DNA from: Balneatrix alpica DSM 16621
GTDB taxonomy: Bacteria > Pseudomonadota > Gammaproteobacteria > Pseudomonadales > Balneatricaceae
Length of the DNA stretch: 64,000 nt
Assembly: GCF_000619885.1 (NCBI RefSeq)
Contig: NZ_KK211040.1
Location: 367,527-431,526 of the forward strand
Reading direction: 5' to 3'
Below, in pieces: positions 56,452-64,000 of the stretch. Numbering within the stretch: the first letter of the stretch is position 1; every line of letters begins with the position of its first letter. The notes under the pieces are model-generated. The model searched no databases. It was not told where the DNA came from and saw only the letters and a program-made list of their open reading frames with translations. The position numbers and the translations under genes are program-made.

Positions 56452-57342
56452 ATGAATCGTTGGGAAAGTATCGAAGCCTTTGTTGAGGTCGTGCGCCTGG
56501 ATGGCTTTTCCGCCGCAGCACGCAAGCTCAAGGTGTCCAGCTCCCATATCAGTCGCCTGGTGAGCAATCTGGAAGCGCAACTCGGCACCCAGCTGCTCTA
56601 TCGCACCACCCGCCAACTGAATCTGACCGATGTTGGTCGGCTGTATTACGAGCACTGTAAGCACCTGATCGATGGTTTTAATGAGGCGGAGCTGGAAGTC
56701 GCCCACTTTCAGGCAGAGCCCAAGGGCTTACTGCGGATAAGTTGCAGCACCATCTTTGGTGAGCGCTACATTGCCCCGCTGATAAATGACTTTGTCGCCC
56801 GCCACCCCAAGCTCAATGTGGACATGCACTTTAGCAACCGTAATGTCGACTTGGTTAGCGAAGGCTTTGATCTGGCCATTCGCCTGGGCGTGCTGGAAGA
56901 CTCCACCCTGATCGCCCGTCGTCTGGCGGATCGGCGCGAATATGTCTGTGCCTCACCGGCCTACTTGGCCCGTTACCCCCGTCCCCATACCCTGGCCGAA
57001 TTGCAGCAACATAACTGCCTGGTTGGTTCCAACGACAGCTGGCACTTTCTGATTGATGGCCACCGTCGGGCCCTGCGGGTACAGGGTAACTGGCGGGCTA
57101 ACTCAGGCCCGGCCATTCTCGATGCCGTATTAAAAGGCCTCGGCATCGCCCAATTACCGGATTATTATGTCGACCCCTTTTTGGCCAAGGGTGAGCTGGT
57201 TGCCCTGTTAGAGGATTACCAGCATCAGGATGCCGGGGTGTGGGCGGTCTATCCCAAGAGCCGCCACCTTTCCCCCAAGGTGCGTCAGTGTGTTGATTAC
57301 CTCGCCCAGGCCTTTAAGCAACCCCATTGGAGCAAGCCATGA
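56452..57342 (+). CDS. LysR-family regulator
   Basis: 296 residues, HTH FSAAARKLKVSSSHISRLVSN, effector domain with LAIRLGVLEDSTLIARRLA. It is the same general subgroup as the LysR at 31161. ATG at 56452 has GGGAG upstream and starts the canonical WESIEAFVEV region. Divergent from adhC, so it may control formaldehyde detoxification. Its stop overlaps the next small gene (ATGA). Confidence 0.9.
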   Translation: MNRWESIEAFVEVVRLDGFSAAARKLKVSSSHISRLVSNLEAQLGTQLLYRTTRQLNLTDVGRLYYEHCKHLIDGFNEAELEVAHFQAEPKGLLRISCSTIFGERYIAPLINDFVARHPKLNVDMHFSNRNVDLVSEGFDLAIRLGVLEDSTLIARRLADRREYVCASPAYLARYPRPHTLAELQQHNCLVGSNDSWHFLIDGHRRALRVQGNWRANSGPAILDAVLKGLGIAQLPDYYVDPFLAKGELVALLEDYQHQDAGVWAVYPKSRHLSPKVRQCVDYLAQAFKQPHWSKP

Positions 57343-57737
57343 TTTATACCGATGAGCAGTTTGTGCAGGCCTTCACTGACCTAAGCCTGCCCGGTGAGGT
57401 ATTTAATCACTTAAGCCATGTACGTCTGGCTTGGCTTTATCTGCAACAGGGGGACTTCACTCAACAGGCCGCACGTTTGGCCCAGGATATCCAGCGTTAC
57501 GCCACCCACCTGGGGGCTGCCGATAAATTCCACGCCACCCTGACCTATGCACTGGCCAAGATGATTCACCAACGCCAGCAACAGGGTCAGTATGACAGCT
57601 GGCAAGCCTTTATCATTGAGCATGCCGAACTGGTCAGCGATGCCCAAGCCCTGGTTGCCAATCACTACTCCGCCGAATTACTGGCCTCCGCCGAGGCCAA
57701 AGCGCGGGTATTAAACCCGGATTTAGCACCGCTGTAA
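57339..57737 (+). CDS. Uncharacterised small protein between two LysR genes
   Basis: 132 residues, soluble and mostly helical. Conserved-looking features are FNHLSHVRLAWLYL and FHATLTYALAKMI, with several His that could form a metal or substrate site. I believe related proteins of this length occur in other bacteria but I cannot name a function. It is coupled to the upstream LysR gene by an ATGA overlap (GGAG six bases before the ATG at 57339), and the next LysR gene begins five bases after its stop. Confidence 0.75.
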   Translation: MIYTDEQFVQAFTDLSLPGEVFNHLSHVRLAWLYLQQGDFTQQAARLAQDIQRYATHLGAADKFHATLTYALAKMIHQRQQQGQYDSWQAFIIEHAELVSDAQALVANHYSAELLASAEAKARVLNPDLAPL

Positions 57738-57741
57738 GCGG

Positions 57742-58626
57742 ATGGAATTACATCACCTGCAAGCCTTTGTCCTGGCGGTGGAGTTAGGCTCCATCAGTGC
57801 AGCGGCCAGGCGTCTGGGCAAGCATCAATCCCAGGTGAGTCAGTGGATTAGCCACCTGGAGGCCGATCTCGGCCTCGCCTTATTTAACCGCAGTGGCAAT
57901 CACAGTCAGCTCAGCGAGGCGGGACAACAATTGCTGGAGCGGGCACAGCTATTAGTCGACCAAAGTCAGCAACTGACGGACGCTGCCCTCGCCCTCAGCC
58001 GCGGCCAACCCACCAGCCTGCGCGTAGGGGTGGAGCATTTTGTTCCCTGGCCCTGCTTGGCGCCGGCCTGGGCCCATGCCGCCAAACAGCTTCCGCATCT
58101 CAAACTGATCAGTCGTCAGGGGGAGCGGGACAGCCTCCTGCAGCAACTCACCCAGGGTCAGTTGGACGCCATCCTGCTATGTGAAGAAAGCTCTTTACAC
58201 TACCCGGAATACGGCTATCAGCGTCTGGGCAGTTTTGCGGAAGTCCTGGCTGTCGCCGCTCAACATCCCCTGGCACTGGGTGACGAACCCATCAGCTGCG
58301 AGCGCCTCAGCCTCTATCCAGAGCTTATCCTCAGTCAGCATGAGGATGAGAGCATTGCTGGCCTCTATAGTCCCCAGTGGTTGGCTTTTGGCAGCCTGTC
58401 CGGTTTGTTGCAGTGCCTGGAACAAGGGATGGGATATGGCTTTGTTCCCCTGCCCTGCATCACCACCGAACTGGCGCAAGGACGGCTACGTTGCCTGACC
58501 AGCCAGGTTGAGCCCAGGCCGATTCTGCGACGGGTCGAACTACTCTGGCGGCCCGGCTTAGCACTGCAGCCTTGGGGAGCCACCCTGCTACAGAGCCTGA
58601 GCCAACATCATCACTTTCAATCTTGA
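57742..58626 (+). CDS. LysR-family regulator
   Basis: 294 residues. HTH ISAAARRLGKHQSQVSQWISHLE; the effector domain shows GVEHFVPWPCLAPAW and a C-terminal GMGYGFVPLPCI. It resembles regulators of the LysR type with poorly known effectors. It is the third gene of a LysR-unknown-LysR run and converges on the exported amidohydrolase. Confidence 0.9.
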   Translation: MELHHLQAFVLAVELGSISAAARRLGKHQSQVSQWISHLEADLGLALFNRSGNHSQLSEAGQQLLERAQLLVDQSQQLTDAALALSRGQPTSLRVGVEHFVPWPCLAPAWAHAAKQLPHLKLISRQGERDSLLQQLTQGQLDAILLCEESSLHYPEYGYQRLGSFAEVLAVAAQHPLALGDEPISCERLSLYPELILSQHEDESIAGLYSPQWLAFGSLSGLLQCLEQGMGYGFVPLPCITTELAQGRLRCLTSQVEPRPILRRVELLWRPGLALQPWGATLLQSLSQHHHFQS

Positions 58627-58654
58627 TGCCGTCTCCATCCGCTACTGAACTGCC

Positions 58655-60316
58655 CTAGCGCTGATACTGCACCCGTCCCTGTAACAGGGTCAGTTCGACC
58701 TGGGCCTGTGGCCAATATTGAGGGTTCAGCTGGGTAATATCCCGATCCAATACCACCAAATCGGCCGACTTACCCACCGCCAAGCTACCGGTTATCTGCT
58801 CAAGCCCCAAGGCTTTGGCCGCATTGAGGGTATAGGCCGCAATCGCCTGGTGAGGACTCTGCAAACCGCGCTCTCCCAGGCGCAGCGCATGGCTCAGAGT
58901 CAGCAGTGGATTGAGTTCATTGACATCCCAATCACTGCTTAACACCAGATTGGCACCGCTGGCGGCCACTTGGGCGATGGGTAACATTCTGTCCAATCCT
59001 GCTTGCCCTACATAATCCGCCGCCCAGCCTTGCTGAGGGTCTGCGGCAAACTCCTCACCCACCTGAAAGTCGGCGCTGACCCCCAGTGCCGCCAAGCGCG
59101 GTATATCCTCTTCCGCCAGCATTTCCACATGGGTCAGAAAGCAAGCCTGGCGCTGCTCAGCCGGCAAAGATGCCAGGGCATTAAGCGCCTGCCATGCCCC
59201 CGCATCGCCAATGACATGAATCATGGCGCCATAGCCAAGCGGGGCCAATGCAGCCAACCACTGGCGCATACTCGCCTCATCCAGGTAGTTAAAACCATAG
59301 GGCGTCCCTGGGAACCACTCAAACTGATAAGGAGCCAGGGTGCGGGCGCTGTTATTGATCAGGATGCCATCGGCATACATTTTGACCTGACTGACCTGTA
59401 ATAACCGCTCAGGGTCGGCTTGATAGGCCTGATGTAGAAAAGGCAGCTGTTGCGCCATTGGCACATCCGGATAAATCCAGGGACGCACCAGGGCTCTCAC
59501 AGGCAGGCGCCCTTGCTGTTCGAGTTGCTGCCAGGTTTCCAACCAACCACGGCGCCAGTACAAACGCCCGTCCCCCAGGGTGGTGATGCCATACTGGCTC
59601 AGTTCGGCCAATCCTGCCTGGAGGCTGGCCAGGTTAAAGGCTGGCCGATCGGCTACCGCATTCCACGCCAGCTCCAGCAGGTGGTCACCGGCAGCATCAA
59701 AGAGCAAGCCATTCAAGCGGCCCTGTTCATCCCGTAATAAACGCCCACCCTGAGGATCGGCGCTGTCATCCGTAAAACCCGCAAGCGCCAGAGCCTGTGA
59801 GTTTGCCAACACCGAGTGCGAAGTGCGCTCCATCAACACCACAGGGTTATGGGGGAAAAACTCATCCAGCAGGGCGCGGGGAGTCAAGCCGGAGTCATCC
59901 TCCAGCAGCGCTTCCAGGTTATGCCCGCCACCTTGCAGCCAAGTGCCATGCGGGTAGTCACCCTGGCAAGCCTGCAAGGCCGCACGCTGCTGACTCAGGT
60001 TAGCTTGCTCATCTAATTGGCAGTAAGGCTCAAGCTGGGCCCTGGCTTCAAACACATGATTATGGGCATCAATAAAGCCGGGCAGCACCAAGGCTCCCTG
60101 CATATCCCACAACTCGGTTTGTGTCTGCTGCCACTGACGGGCCTGGCTGTCACTGCCCACATAGAGAATGCGACCTGCGCCTATCACCAGCGCCTGGGCA
60201 GGCTCAGCCTCACCTTGGTAAATACGGGCGTTATGGAGAATCAAGTCCACCGTCTCAGTCGCCCAGACAGCCTGGGCTAATAAGGCCAGGGGGAGAGCAG
60301 AGAGTACTTTTTTCAT
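58655..60316 (-). CDS. Exported YtcJ-like amidohydrolase
   Basis: 553 residues. A signal peptide (cleaved near AVWA) precedes an amidohydrolase-3 domain: metal motif DAHNHVFE, QGGGHNLEALL, KMYADGILINNSA, HVIGDAGAW, THVEM and SSDWDV. Composite domain strands at both ends form the usual sandwich. Family members act on N-substituted formamides or other amides; the substrate is not predictable. It follows the DUF47 gene by 152 bases on the same strand and lacks an obvious regulator. Confidence 0.87.
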   Translation of the reverse strand: MKKVLSALPLALLAQAVWATETVDLILHNARIYQGEAEPAQALVIGAGRILYVGSDSQARQWQQTQTELWDMQGALVLPGFIDAHNHVFEARAQLEPYCQLDEQANLSQQRAALQACQGDYPHGTWLQGGGHNLEALLEDDSGLTPRALLDEFFPHNPVVLMERTSHSVLANSQALALAGFTDDSADPQGGRLLRDEQGRLNGLLFDAAGDHLLELAWNAVADRPAFNLASLQAGLAELSQYGITTLGDGRLYWRRGWLETWQQLEQQGRLPVRALVRPWIYPDVPMAQQLPFLHQAYQADPERLLQVSQVKMYADGILINNSARTLAPYQFEWFPGTPYGFNYLDEASMRQWLAALAPLGYGAMIHVIGDAGAWQALNALASLPAEQRQACFLTHVEMLAEEDIPRLAALGVSADFQVGEEFAADPQQGWAADYVGQAGLDRMLPIAQVAASGANLVLSSDWDVNELNPLLTLSHALRLGERGLQSPHQAIAAYTLNAAKALGLEQITGSLAVGKSADLVVLDRDITQLNPQYWPQAQVELTLLQGRVQYQR

Positions 60317-60468
60317 AAGGTGTTCCTTAGCCAGCAGGTCGCAGATAGCCTTTATTTACCATCAGCAATAAAGACCAGCCTCAGGAAGAGGCATAACAGG
60401 CAGGCTAAGGCATTTCTACTGATAGCCAAACATACTGAGCATCAGCAAAAGGTGATACTGAAGCCGGA

Positions 60469-61131
60469 TTAAATCCGCCGTTTAATCGCATAGATGCTCA
60501 GGCGGTCGCTGATATCTTCAGCATTGTTGGCAATCGCATCGATGCGCTCGATGAAGTAGCGCAGCTGGATTTTTTCCGCCAGATCCCGCTCTGAATCAAA
60601 GACCGCAGTTAACAGCCGCGTGCTCAGTTTGTCTGCTTCGGTTTCGAGCCGCTGCACTTCTAAACAGCGTTCACGCACCTTACTGATTTGGCGGAAATAA
60701 GCCCTGGCAGCCTGCACCACCTCTTCAGCACAACGGCATACCACCTGCACCAGGGTATGCAAATCCTCATGGCAGTTAGCCGGAAAAGTCGGACGCTCGC
60801 TGTGTAAGCGAAACAGTGCAGATTGAAACAGGTTACTCAGGCCATCCATATCTTCCAACAGGTTAAGCACATCCCCCCGCAGGTCTGGAATCAGGGTTTT
60901 CACATACAGCTCGGTTTCCACATCGCGGCGCAGCTGATCCCCTTTGCTTTCCAGTTTCTCCACCTGCTGCATTTTTTCCGCATAGCTAGGGTGATCAGGG
61001 CCAGACTCCAGGTAAATCTGCAAAGCCTGCTGGTAAATCAAGCCACTTAGGATGATTTTGTCGAAGAAGTCATCGATCTTACGCTCGATCTTTTTGCCCC
61101 GGGTAAAGAGGCTGGTAAAACGGGTGGCCAT
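60469..61131 (-). CDS. TIGR00153/DUF47 PhoU-like protein
   Basis: 220 residues, helical, with the family opening FTSLFTRGKKIERKIDDFFDKI (split by length) and IDAIANNAEDISDRL near the end. DUF47 proteins resemble PhoU and are often paired with PiT-type phosphate transporters, thought to regulate them. Here there is no PiT gene; the neighbour upstream is alkaline phosphatase, which keeps the phosphate theme. ATG at 61131 has GAGGA upstream. Confidence 0.9.
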   Translation of the reverse strand: MATRFTSLFTRGKKIERKIDDFFDKIILSGLIYQQALQIYLESGPDHPSYAEKMQQVEKLESKGDQLRRDVETELYVKTLIPDLRGDVLNLLEDMDGLSNLFQSALFRLHSERPTFPANCHEDLHTLVQVVCRCAEEVVQAARAYFRQISKVRERCLEVQRLETEADKLSTRLLTAVFDSERDLAEKIQLRYFIERIDAIANNAEDISDRLSIYAIKRRI

Positions 61132-61153
61132 GGCTGTCCTCATTGCTAAAACA

Positions 61154-61177
61154 GCAGGGCCAACAAAGTGGCCCTGC
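61154..61177 (-). terminator. Terminator-like hairpin between phoA and the DUF47 gene
   Basis: GCAGGGCCA-loop-TGGCCCTGC is a perfect nine-base stem with a six-base loop, followed on the minus strand by TGTTTTAG. It probably reduces read-through from the phosphatase gene into the DUF47 gene. Confidence 0.65.
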
Positions 61178-61201
61178 GCGATCCTGCTTGGCTGTGGCAG
61201 C

Positions 61202-62797
61202 TTAGTCTCCCAGGGCCTGCATCATCAAGGCCCCCACATCCCGGTGATGTACCATAGCGGACAGAGGCTCGGTCAAGTCAGCCGGTCCCCAGGCCACCAC
61301 CTGCACCGGTGTATGGGTATGGGTGCCGGTGCCCCATACCACGTTCTGCTGCTCCGCCATCTGCCGACCAATCAGGTCAAGATGGATTTCGTCCGGATAA
61401 ACGTAGAAGGCCTGGAAGTCATCAACCTTGGGAATCTCTTCCACATCCAGGTAGCCATGCCCTTCATGACGGTAGGGGTTAGGCGTCATCACCAATACTT
61501 TGGCAGCCTGTTCTTCCGTTACTTTGAACTCGCTAGCAGCATTGATGATCTCTGCCAGTTTAGCCGGGGTCTGCTCGCTCTGCTCCAAGGCACGGAAGCT
61601 ATCCATCATGTCCTGGAAGCTTAACGACTGAGCATAGAGACGATCGAGAATGGCCAAGCCACCAAAGTTAAATGCCGGGGCAAAGTCCTGATTGGCAAAA
61701 CCACTGCCAGGCAACTTGGAGGGAGCAGGAATATCAGCAGCAGAGTAGCTAAAGCCAAAGGAGCCGGTTTCATGGTCAGCCGTGACAATGATCAGGGTAT
61801 CCTCGCGGCCTTGTGCCCAGGCATGCACCGCCCCTATCGCTTCGTCAAACTTCAGCATCTCATGCAGCATGGTGCCCGCATCGTTGTTATGCCCGGCCCA
61901 GTCAATTTGTCCGCCTTCCACCATCAGGAAAAAGCCGTCTTCATCTTTTTCCAGCAGGCTCAAAGCCTTCTCGGTCATTTCTTTTAAGGTGGGCTCGGTA
62001 CGGGCGGCGTCCTCTTTGGCTTTAGTGTAACGAATACCGTCCATCATGCCGGAATAGGCAAACAGTCCTAGCACCTTGCCATCGCCCGTGGCGGCAAGCT
62101 GATTGCGGTTAAAGGCCAGTTGATAGCCCTGCTGCTGCGCTTCGGTGATCAGGTTACGCTCATCCTTACGCTTGGATTTCAGCTTCACACTGCCCTGGGT
62201 CAAGGCCTCTAACTGCTGATACACCTCGCCCTTGTCATTGGTAGACTTGGGAATAAAGTGTCGAATGCCCCCGGACAGCATCACATCGACCCCGGTATTG
62301 AGCATATCGACGGCAATTTCATTTTCCAGCGATCGGTGCGGTTGATGGGCGGCAAAGGAGGCGGGGGTGGCATGGGTCAGGCGGGTATCCGACACCAAGC
62401 CTGTGGCCTTACCCAAACGCTTGGCTTTCTCCAGCACGGTTTCCTGAGGGTTACCCTCCGCATCCAAACCTATCACTTCAGAAGGGGCCATTCTGCCTAA
62501 AGCCAGTTGGGTAGCAGAACAGGCGGAGTCCACCACCAGGGCATTATCGGGATAGGTCATTGATGAGCCCATTTTTCCCTGTGCGGCCAGCTTCGCCATA
62601 AAGGACTGGCGATCCTGGTAAATCTGCTGCTGAGGGGCAAGCTGAGCATAACTTTCCAACAGACCCACCTGCTGCGGGCCCATGCCATCACCAATCATCA
62701 GGATGACATTCTTTACCTGGGTGGCCGCGATGCTCATCTGACTCATCAGCAGCATGCCTGCTCCGGCAAGGGCCAGGGTTTTCCATTGTTTGCGCAT
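61202..62797 (-). CDS. phoA: Alkaline phosphatase
   Basis: 531-residue periplasmic phosphomonoesterase. Signal peptide ends near MSIAA. Metal and catalytic motifs are VILMIGDGMGP, nucleophile Ser in VVDSACSATQLALG (E. coli: DSAAS), DTRLTHATPASFAAH, VEGGQIDWAGHNND, TADHETG and the late His in GTGTHTHTPV. The protein is longer than E. coli PhoA because of an insert around residues 350-450 and resembles Vibrio/Shewanella-type enzymes. A weak Pho-box-like sequence lies 110 bases upstream. The DUF47 gene follows. Confidence 0.94.
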   Translation of the reverse strand: MRKQWKTLALAGAGMLLMSQMSIAATQVKNVILMIGDGMGPQQVGLLESYAQLAPQQQIYQDRQSFMAKLAAQGKMGSSMTYPDNALVVDSACSATQLALGRMAPSEVIGLDAEGNPQETVLEKAKRLGKATGLVSDTRLTHATPASFAAHQPHRSLENEIAVDMLNTGVDVMLSGGIRHFIPKSTNDKGEVYQQLEALTQGSVKLKSKRKDERNLITEAQQQGYQLAFNRNQLAATGDGKVLGLFAYSGMMDGIRYTKAKEDAARTEPTLKEMTEKALSLLEKDEDGFFLMVEGGQIDWAGHNNDAGTMLHEMLKFDEAIGAVHAWAQGREDTLIIVTADHETGSFGFSYSAADIPAPSKLPGSGFANQDFAPAFNFGGLAILDRLYAQSLSFQDMMDSFRALEQSEQTPAKLAEIINAASEFKVTEEQAAKVLVMTPNPYRHEGHGYLDVEEIPKVDDFQAFYVYPDEIHLDLIGRQMAEQQNVVWGTGTHTHTPVQVVAWGPADLTEPLSAMVHHRDVGALMMQALGD

Positions 62798-62906
62798 TGG
62801 TTTCTTCCTCTAATTTATTATTGTTACGCGCTCTTCCACCCCGCAGAAGAAGAGTGATACCCGAGGCTTAACCAACCTGGGGTCATTCGCCCTTCACCCT
62901 GTACCA

Positions 62907-62924
62907 CCGTCACATTTTTGACAC
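62907..62924 (-). promoter_or_regulatory. Weak Pho-box-like sequence upstream of phoA
   Basis: GTGTCAAAAATGTGACGG on the minus strand has a TGTCA arm, an AT-rich spacer and a second degenerate TGT-AC arm. It matches about 11 of 18 positions of the PhoB consensus. Placement upstream of phoA makes PhoB control plausible. Confidence 0.35.
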
Positions 62925-63196
62925 AAACAGCATTAAGTTAACTGAACGTTCAACATAAAAAATCCTTATTCCACCATGCTAAAAACGTCAGCCATATGAC
63001 TACTTCCCTCTCTTACACCCAGTTATCCGCTGCGGTTGGGCAAACTGTCGCTTTTGGCTAACCCTTTTCCTCCAGGCTTGAGTGGTTTGCTCCGCGTCCC
63101 GGGCCTTTGCCTGACCAGCGTAGGCAAGCTATCCCTACTCTTTAGACCTCCTCCCCCAATCTTTCGGTCTAAGCCCTTACTGCGAAAGTCGCAAAA

Positions 63197-63208
63197 GTTG
63201 TCGACAAC
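63197..63208. promoter_or_regulatory. Palindrome GTTGTCGACAAC in the aceA control region
   Basis: A perfect 12-base palindrome, of a shape often bound by GntR-family dimers. The core TGTCGACA recurs at 63478-63485, inside the predicted aceA promoter. TCGAC-AAAA-GTCGA lies at 63304-63317. Confidence 0.5.
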
Positions 63209-63240
63209 ACTTTTCTTGTAGTCAAACCAATTTAGATAAT

Positions 63241-63297
63241 TTTGGAATATAAAAAATGATTTAATATTCCAAATAGTTTGTGTAAAAAATCATTTTT
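63241..63297. repeat. Overlapping AT-rich inverted repeats upstream of aceA
   Basis: TTTGGAATAT (63241-63250) pairs with ATATTCCAAA (63264-63273). AAAAATGATTT (63252-63262) pairs with AAATCATTTTT (63287-63297). The arms interleave, so the two hairpins exclude each other. The sequence from 62798 to 63614 has no convincing gene: the phoA promoter is at its left, the aceA control elements on the right. Confidence 0.7.
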
Positions 63298-63388
63298 AGG
63301 CGCTCGACAAAAGTCGAAAAAACTCTGCAAATATTCACACACCCCTTTATTTACCTATTATCGCTGCAATGCAGCAATCATCTTATGG

Positions 63389-63403
63389 TGTAGTAAAACT
63401 ACA
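63389..63403. promoter_or_regulatory. HexR-like box 1 upstream of aceA
   Basis: TGTAGTAAAACTACA is a perfect palindrome (spacer AAA) matching TGTARTWWWAYTACA, the HexR operator described for Shewanella and relatives, at every position. HexR senses KDPG and in Shewanella controls central carbon genes including the glyoxylate shunt. Confidence 0.55.
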
Positions 63404-63422
63404 TTTCATAGCAGGTTAGCCT

Positions 63423-63437
63423 TGTAGTTCTAATACA
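63423..63437. promoter_or_regulatory. HexR-like box 2 upstream of aceA
   Basis: TGTAGTTCTAATACA matches the same consensus at 13 of 15 positions and sits within the longer repeat CTTGTA-N7-TACAAG. Its centre is 34 bases from box 1, about three helical turns. Confidence 0.4.
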
Positions 63438-63464
63438 AGCTTTGCTGCTACGCACAAAATCGTT

Positions 63465-63494
63465 TTGACACTCAAGCTGTCGACACTCCATGAT
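63465..63494 (+). promoter_or_regulatory. Possible aceA promoter
   Basis: TTGACA (63465-63470) is a perfect -35 element; CATGAT (63489-63494), 18 bases downstream, is a fair -10. Both HexR-like boxes lie upstream, a position better suited to activation than to blocking. The leader would be about 115 bases. Confidence 0.45.
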
Positions 63495-63614
63495 GAATGC
63501 AACCCGAAGCCGATCATCCCGGCAACAGGACAAGGGCTCCACCCAGGCCAATCAGCCTAAGGCAGAAATAAGGTGGAACCCTGAACCAAATAGCGAACAC
63601 TGTGAGGAACAGCC

Positions 63615-64000
63615 ATGTCAGCTTACAAAAACGAGATCGATAACATTGCTACTGTACGTGCCGCCAACGGCAGCAGCTGGGAAGCGATCAATCCGGAATA
63701 TGCTGCTCGCATGCGGATTCAGAACCGCTTCAAAACCGGTCTGGACATTGCCCGTTACACCGCCAAGATCATGCGTCAGGATATGGCCGAGTACGATGCC
63801 GACTCCTCCAAGTACACCCAATCTCTGGGCTGCTGGCATGGCTTTATCGGTCAGCAGAAGCTGATCGCGATCAAGAAACATTTTGGCACCACCAACAAGC
63901 GCTACCTGTACCTGTCTGGCTGGATGATTGCCGCCCTGCGCTCTCAGTTTGGGCCGCTGCCTGACCAGTCTATGCACGAGAAAACCTCTGTTCCCGCGCT
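63615..64000 (+). CDS. aceA: Isocitrate lyase, 3' part beyond window
   Basis: Cleaves isocitrate to succinate and glyoxylate, first step of the glyoxylate shunt. The 128 visible residues (NGSSWEAINPEYAARM, KTGLDIARYTAKIM, SLGCWHGFIGQQK, GPLPDQSMHEKTSVPA) are those of the longer, about 530-residue isocitrate lyase type known from Pseudomonas, not the E. coli-like form. GAGGAA precedes the ATG. The gene runs off the window end, so the catalytic Cys is not visible. Confidence 0.95.
   Translation, partial: MSAYKNEIDNIATVRAANGSSWEAINPEYAARMRIQNRFKTGLDIARYTAKIMRQDMAEYDADSSKYTQSLGCWHGFIGQQKLIAIKKHFGTTNKRYLYLSGWMIAALRSQFGPLPDQSMHEKTSVPA

Noticed and set aside
63036-63221. 61-codon open frame upstream of aceA
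   Set aside because: Pro/Leu/Ser-rich random-looking product with no start signal, lying in a palindrome-rich control region.

Overview
The window is ordinary chromosome of a denitrifying gammaproteobacterium. Two blocks, alaS-lysC-csrA-tRNA-Ser-tRNA-Arg and recX-recA-pncC/mutS-fdxA, have the gene order seen in Pseudomonas and its relatives. The maltoporin, NicO-type metal transporter and Shewanella-type HexR-like sites point to a more marine or oceanospirilla-like member of that group; I cannot name the genus. Coding density is high. I see no prophage, insertion sequence, CRISPR array or rRNA operon.

Layout. 1-10.4 kb: tRNAs and housekeeping genes (csrA, lysC, alaS, recX, SOS-boxed recA, pncC, mutS, fdxA). 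10.4-15 kb: malM and lamB without the rest of the maltose operon, then a CPA1 antiporter. 15-22 kb: a leftward run with a TVP38-flavoprotein fusion, ynjBCD ABC transporter genes, ynjF and a DUF3047 gene. 22-28 kb: AraC regulator, putA and putP for proline use. 28-35 kb: NDH-2, a YceI operon, a LysR regulator and a large hybrid sensor kinase. 35.6-39.2 kb: a metal cluster (gamma-glutamylcyclotransferase-like protein, COG0523 GTPase, NicO transporter, DUF1007 protein) behind a Zur-like box, with an orphan yidD inside. 39.4-41.1 kb: a single-domain response regulator and two Nudix hydrolases. 41.2-49 kb: siroheme synthase divergent from the haem d1 cluster nirC-F-D-L-G-H-J-N, but no nirS. 49-52.8 kb: TetR with tandem operators, a YciI-Tag chimera, LysR/VOC pair and a GhrA-like reductase. 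52.9-60.3 kb: GbdR-like regulator, formaldehyde detoxification (fghA, adhC), two LysR regulators around a small unknown gene, and an exported amidohydrolase. 60.4-64 kb: DUF47 protein, alkaline phosphatase, then an 800-base palindrome-rich control region before a truncated isocitrate lyase gene.

How the genes work together. Proline oxidation (putA/putP) and NDH-2 feed electrons to respiration. The nir genes build haem d1 for a cytochrome cd1 nitrite reductase that must be encoded elsewhere, and the adjacent CysG probably supplies the precursor. AdhC and FghA form the glutathione-dependent formaldehyde pathway. The most notable items are the Zur-boxed metal module, the YciI-Tag fusion, the TVP38-flavoprotein/ynj module and the control region of aceA.
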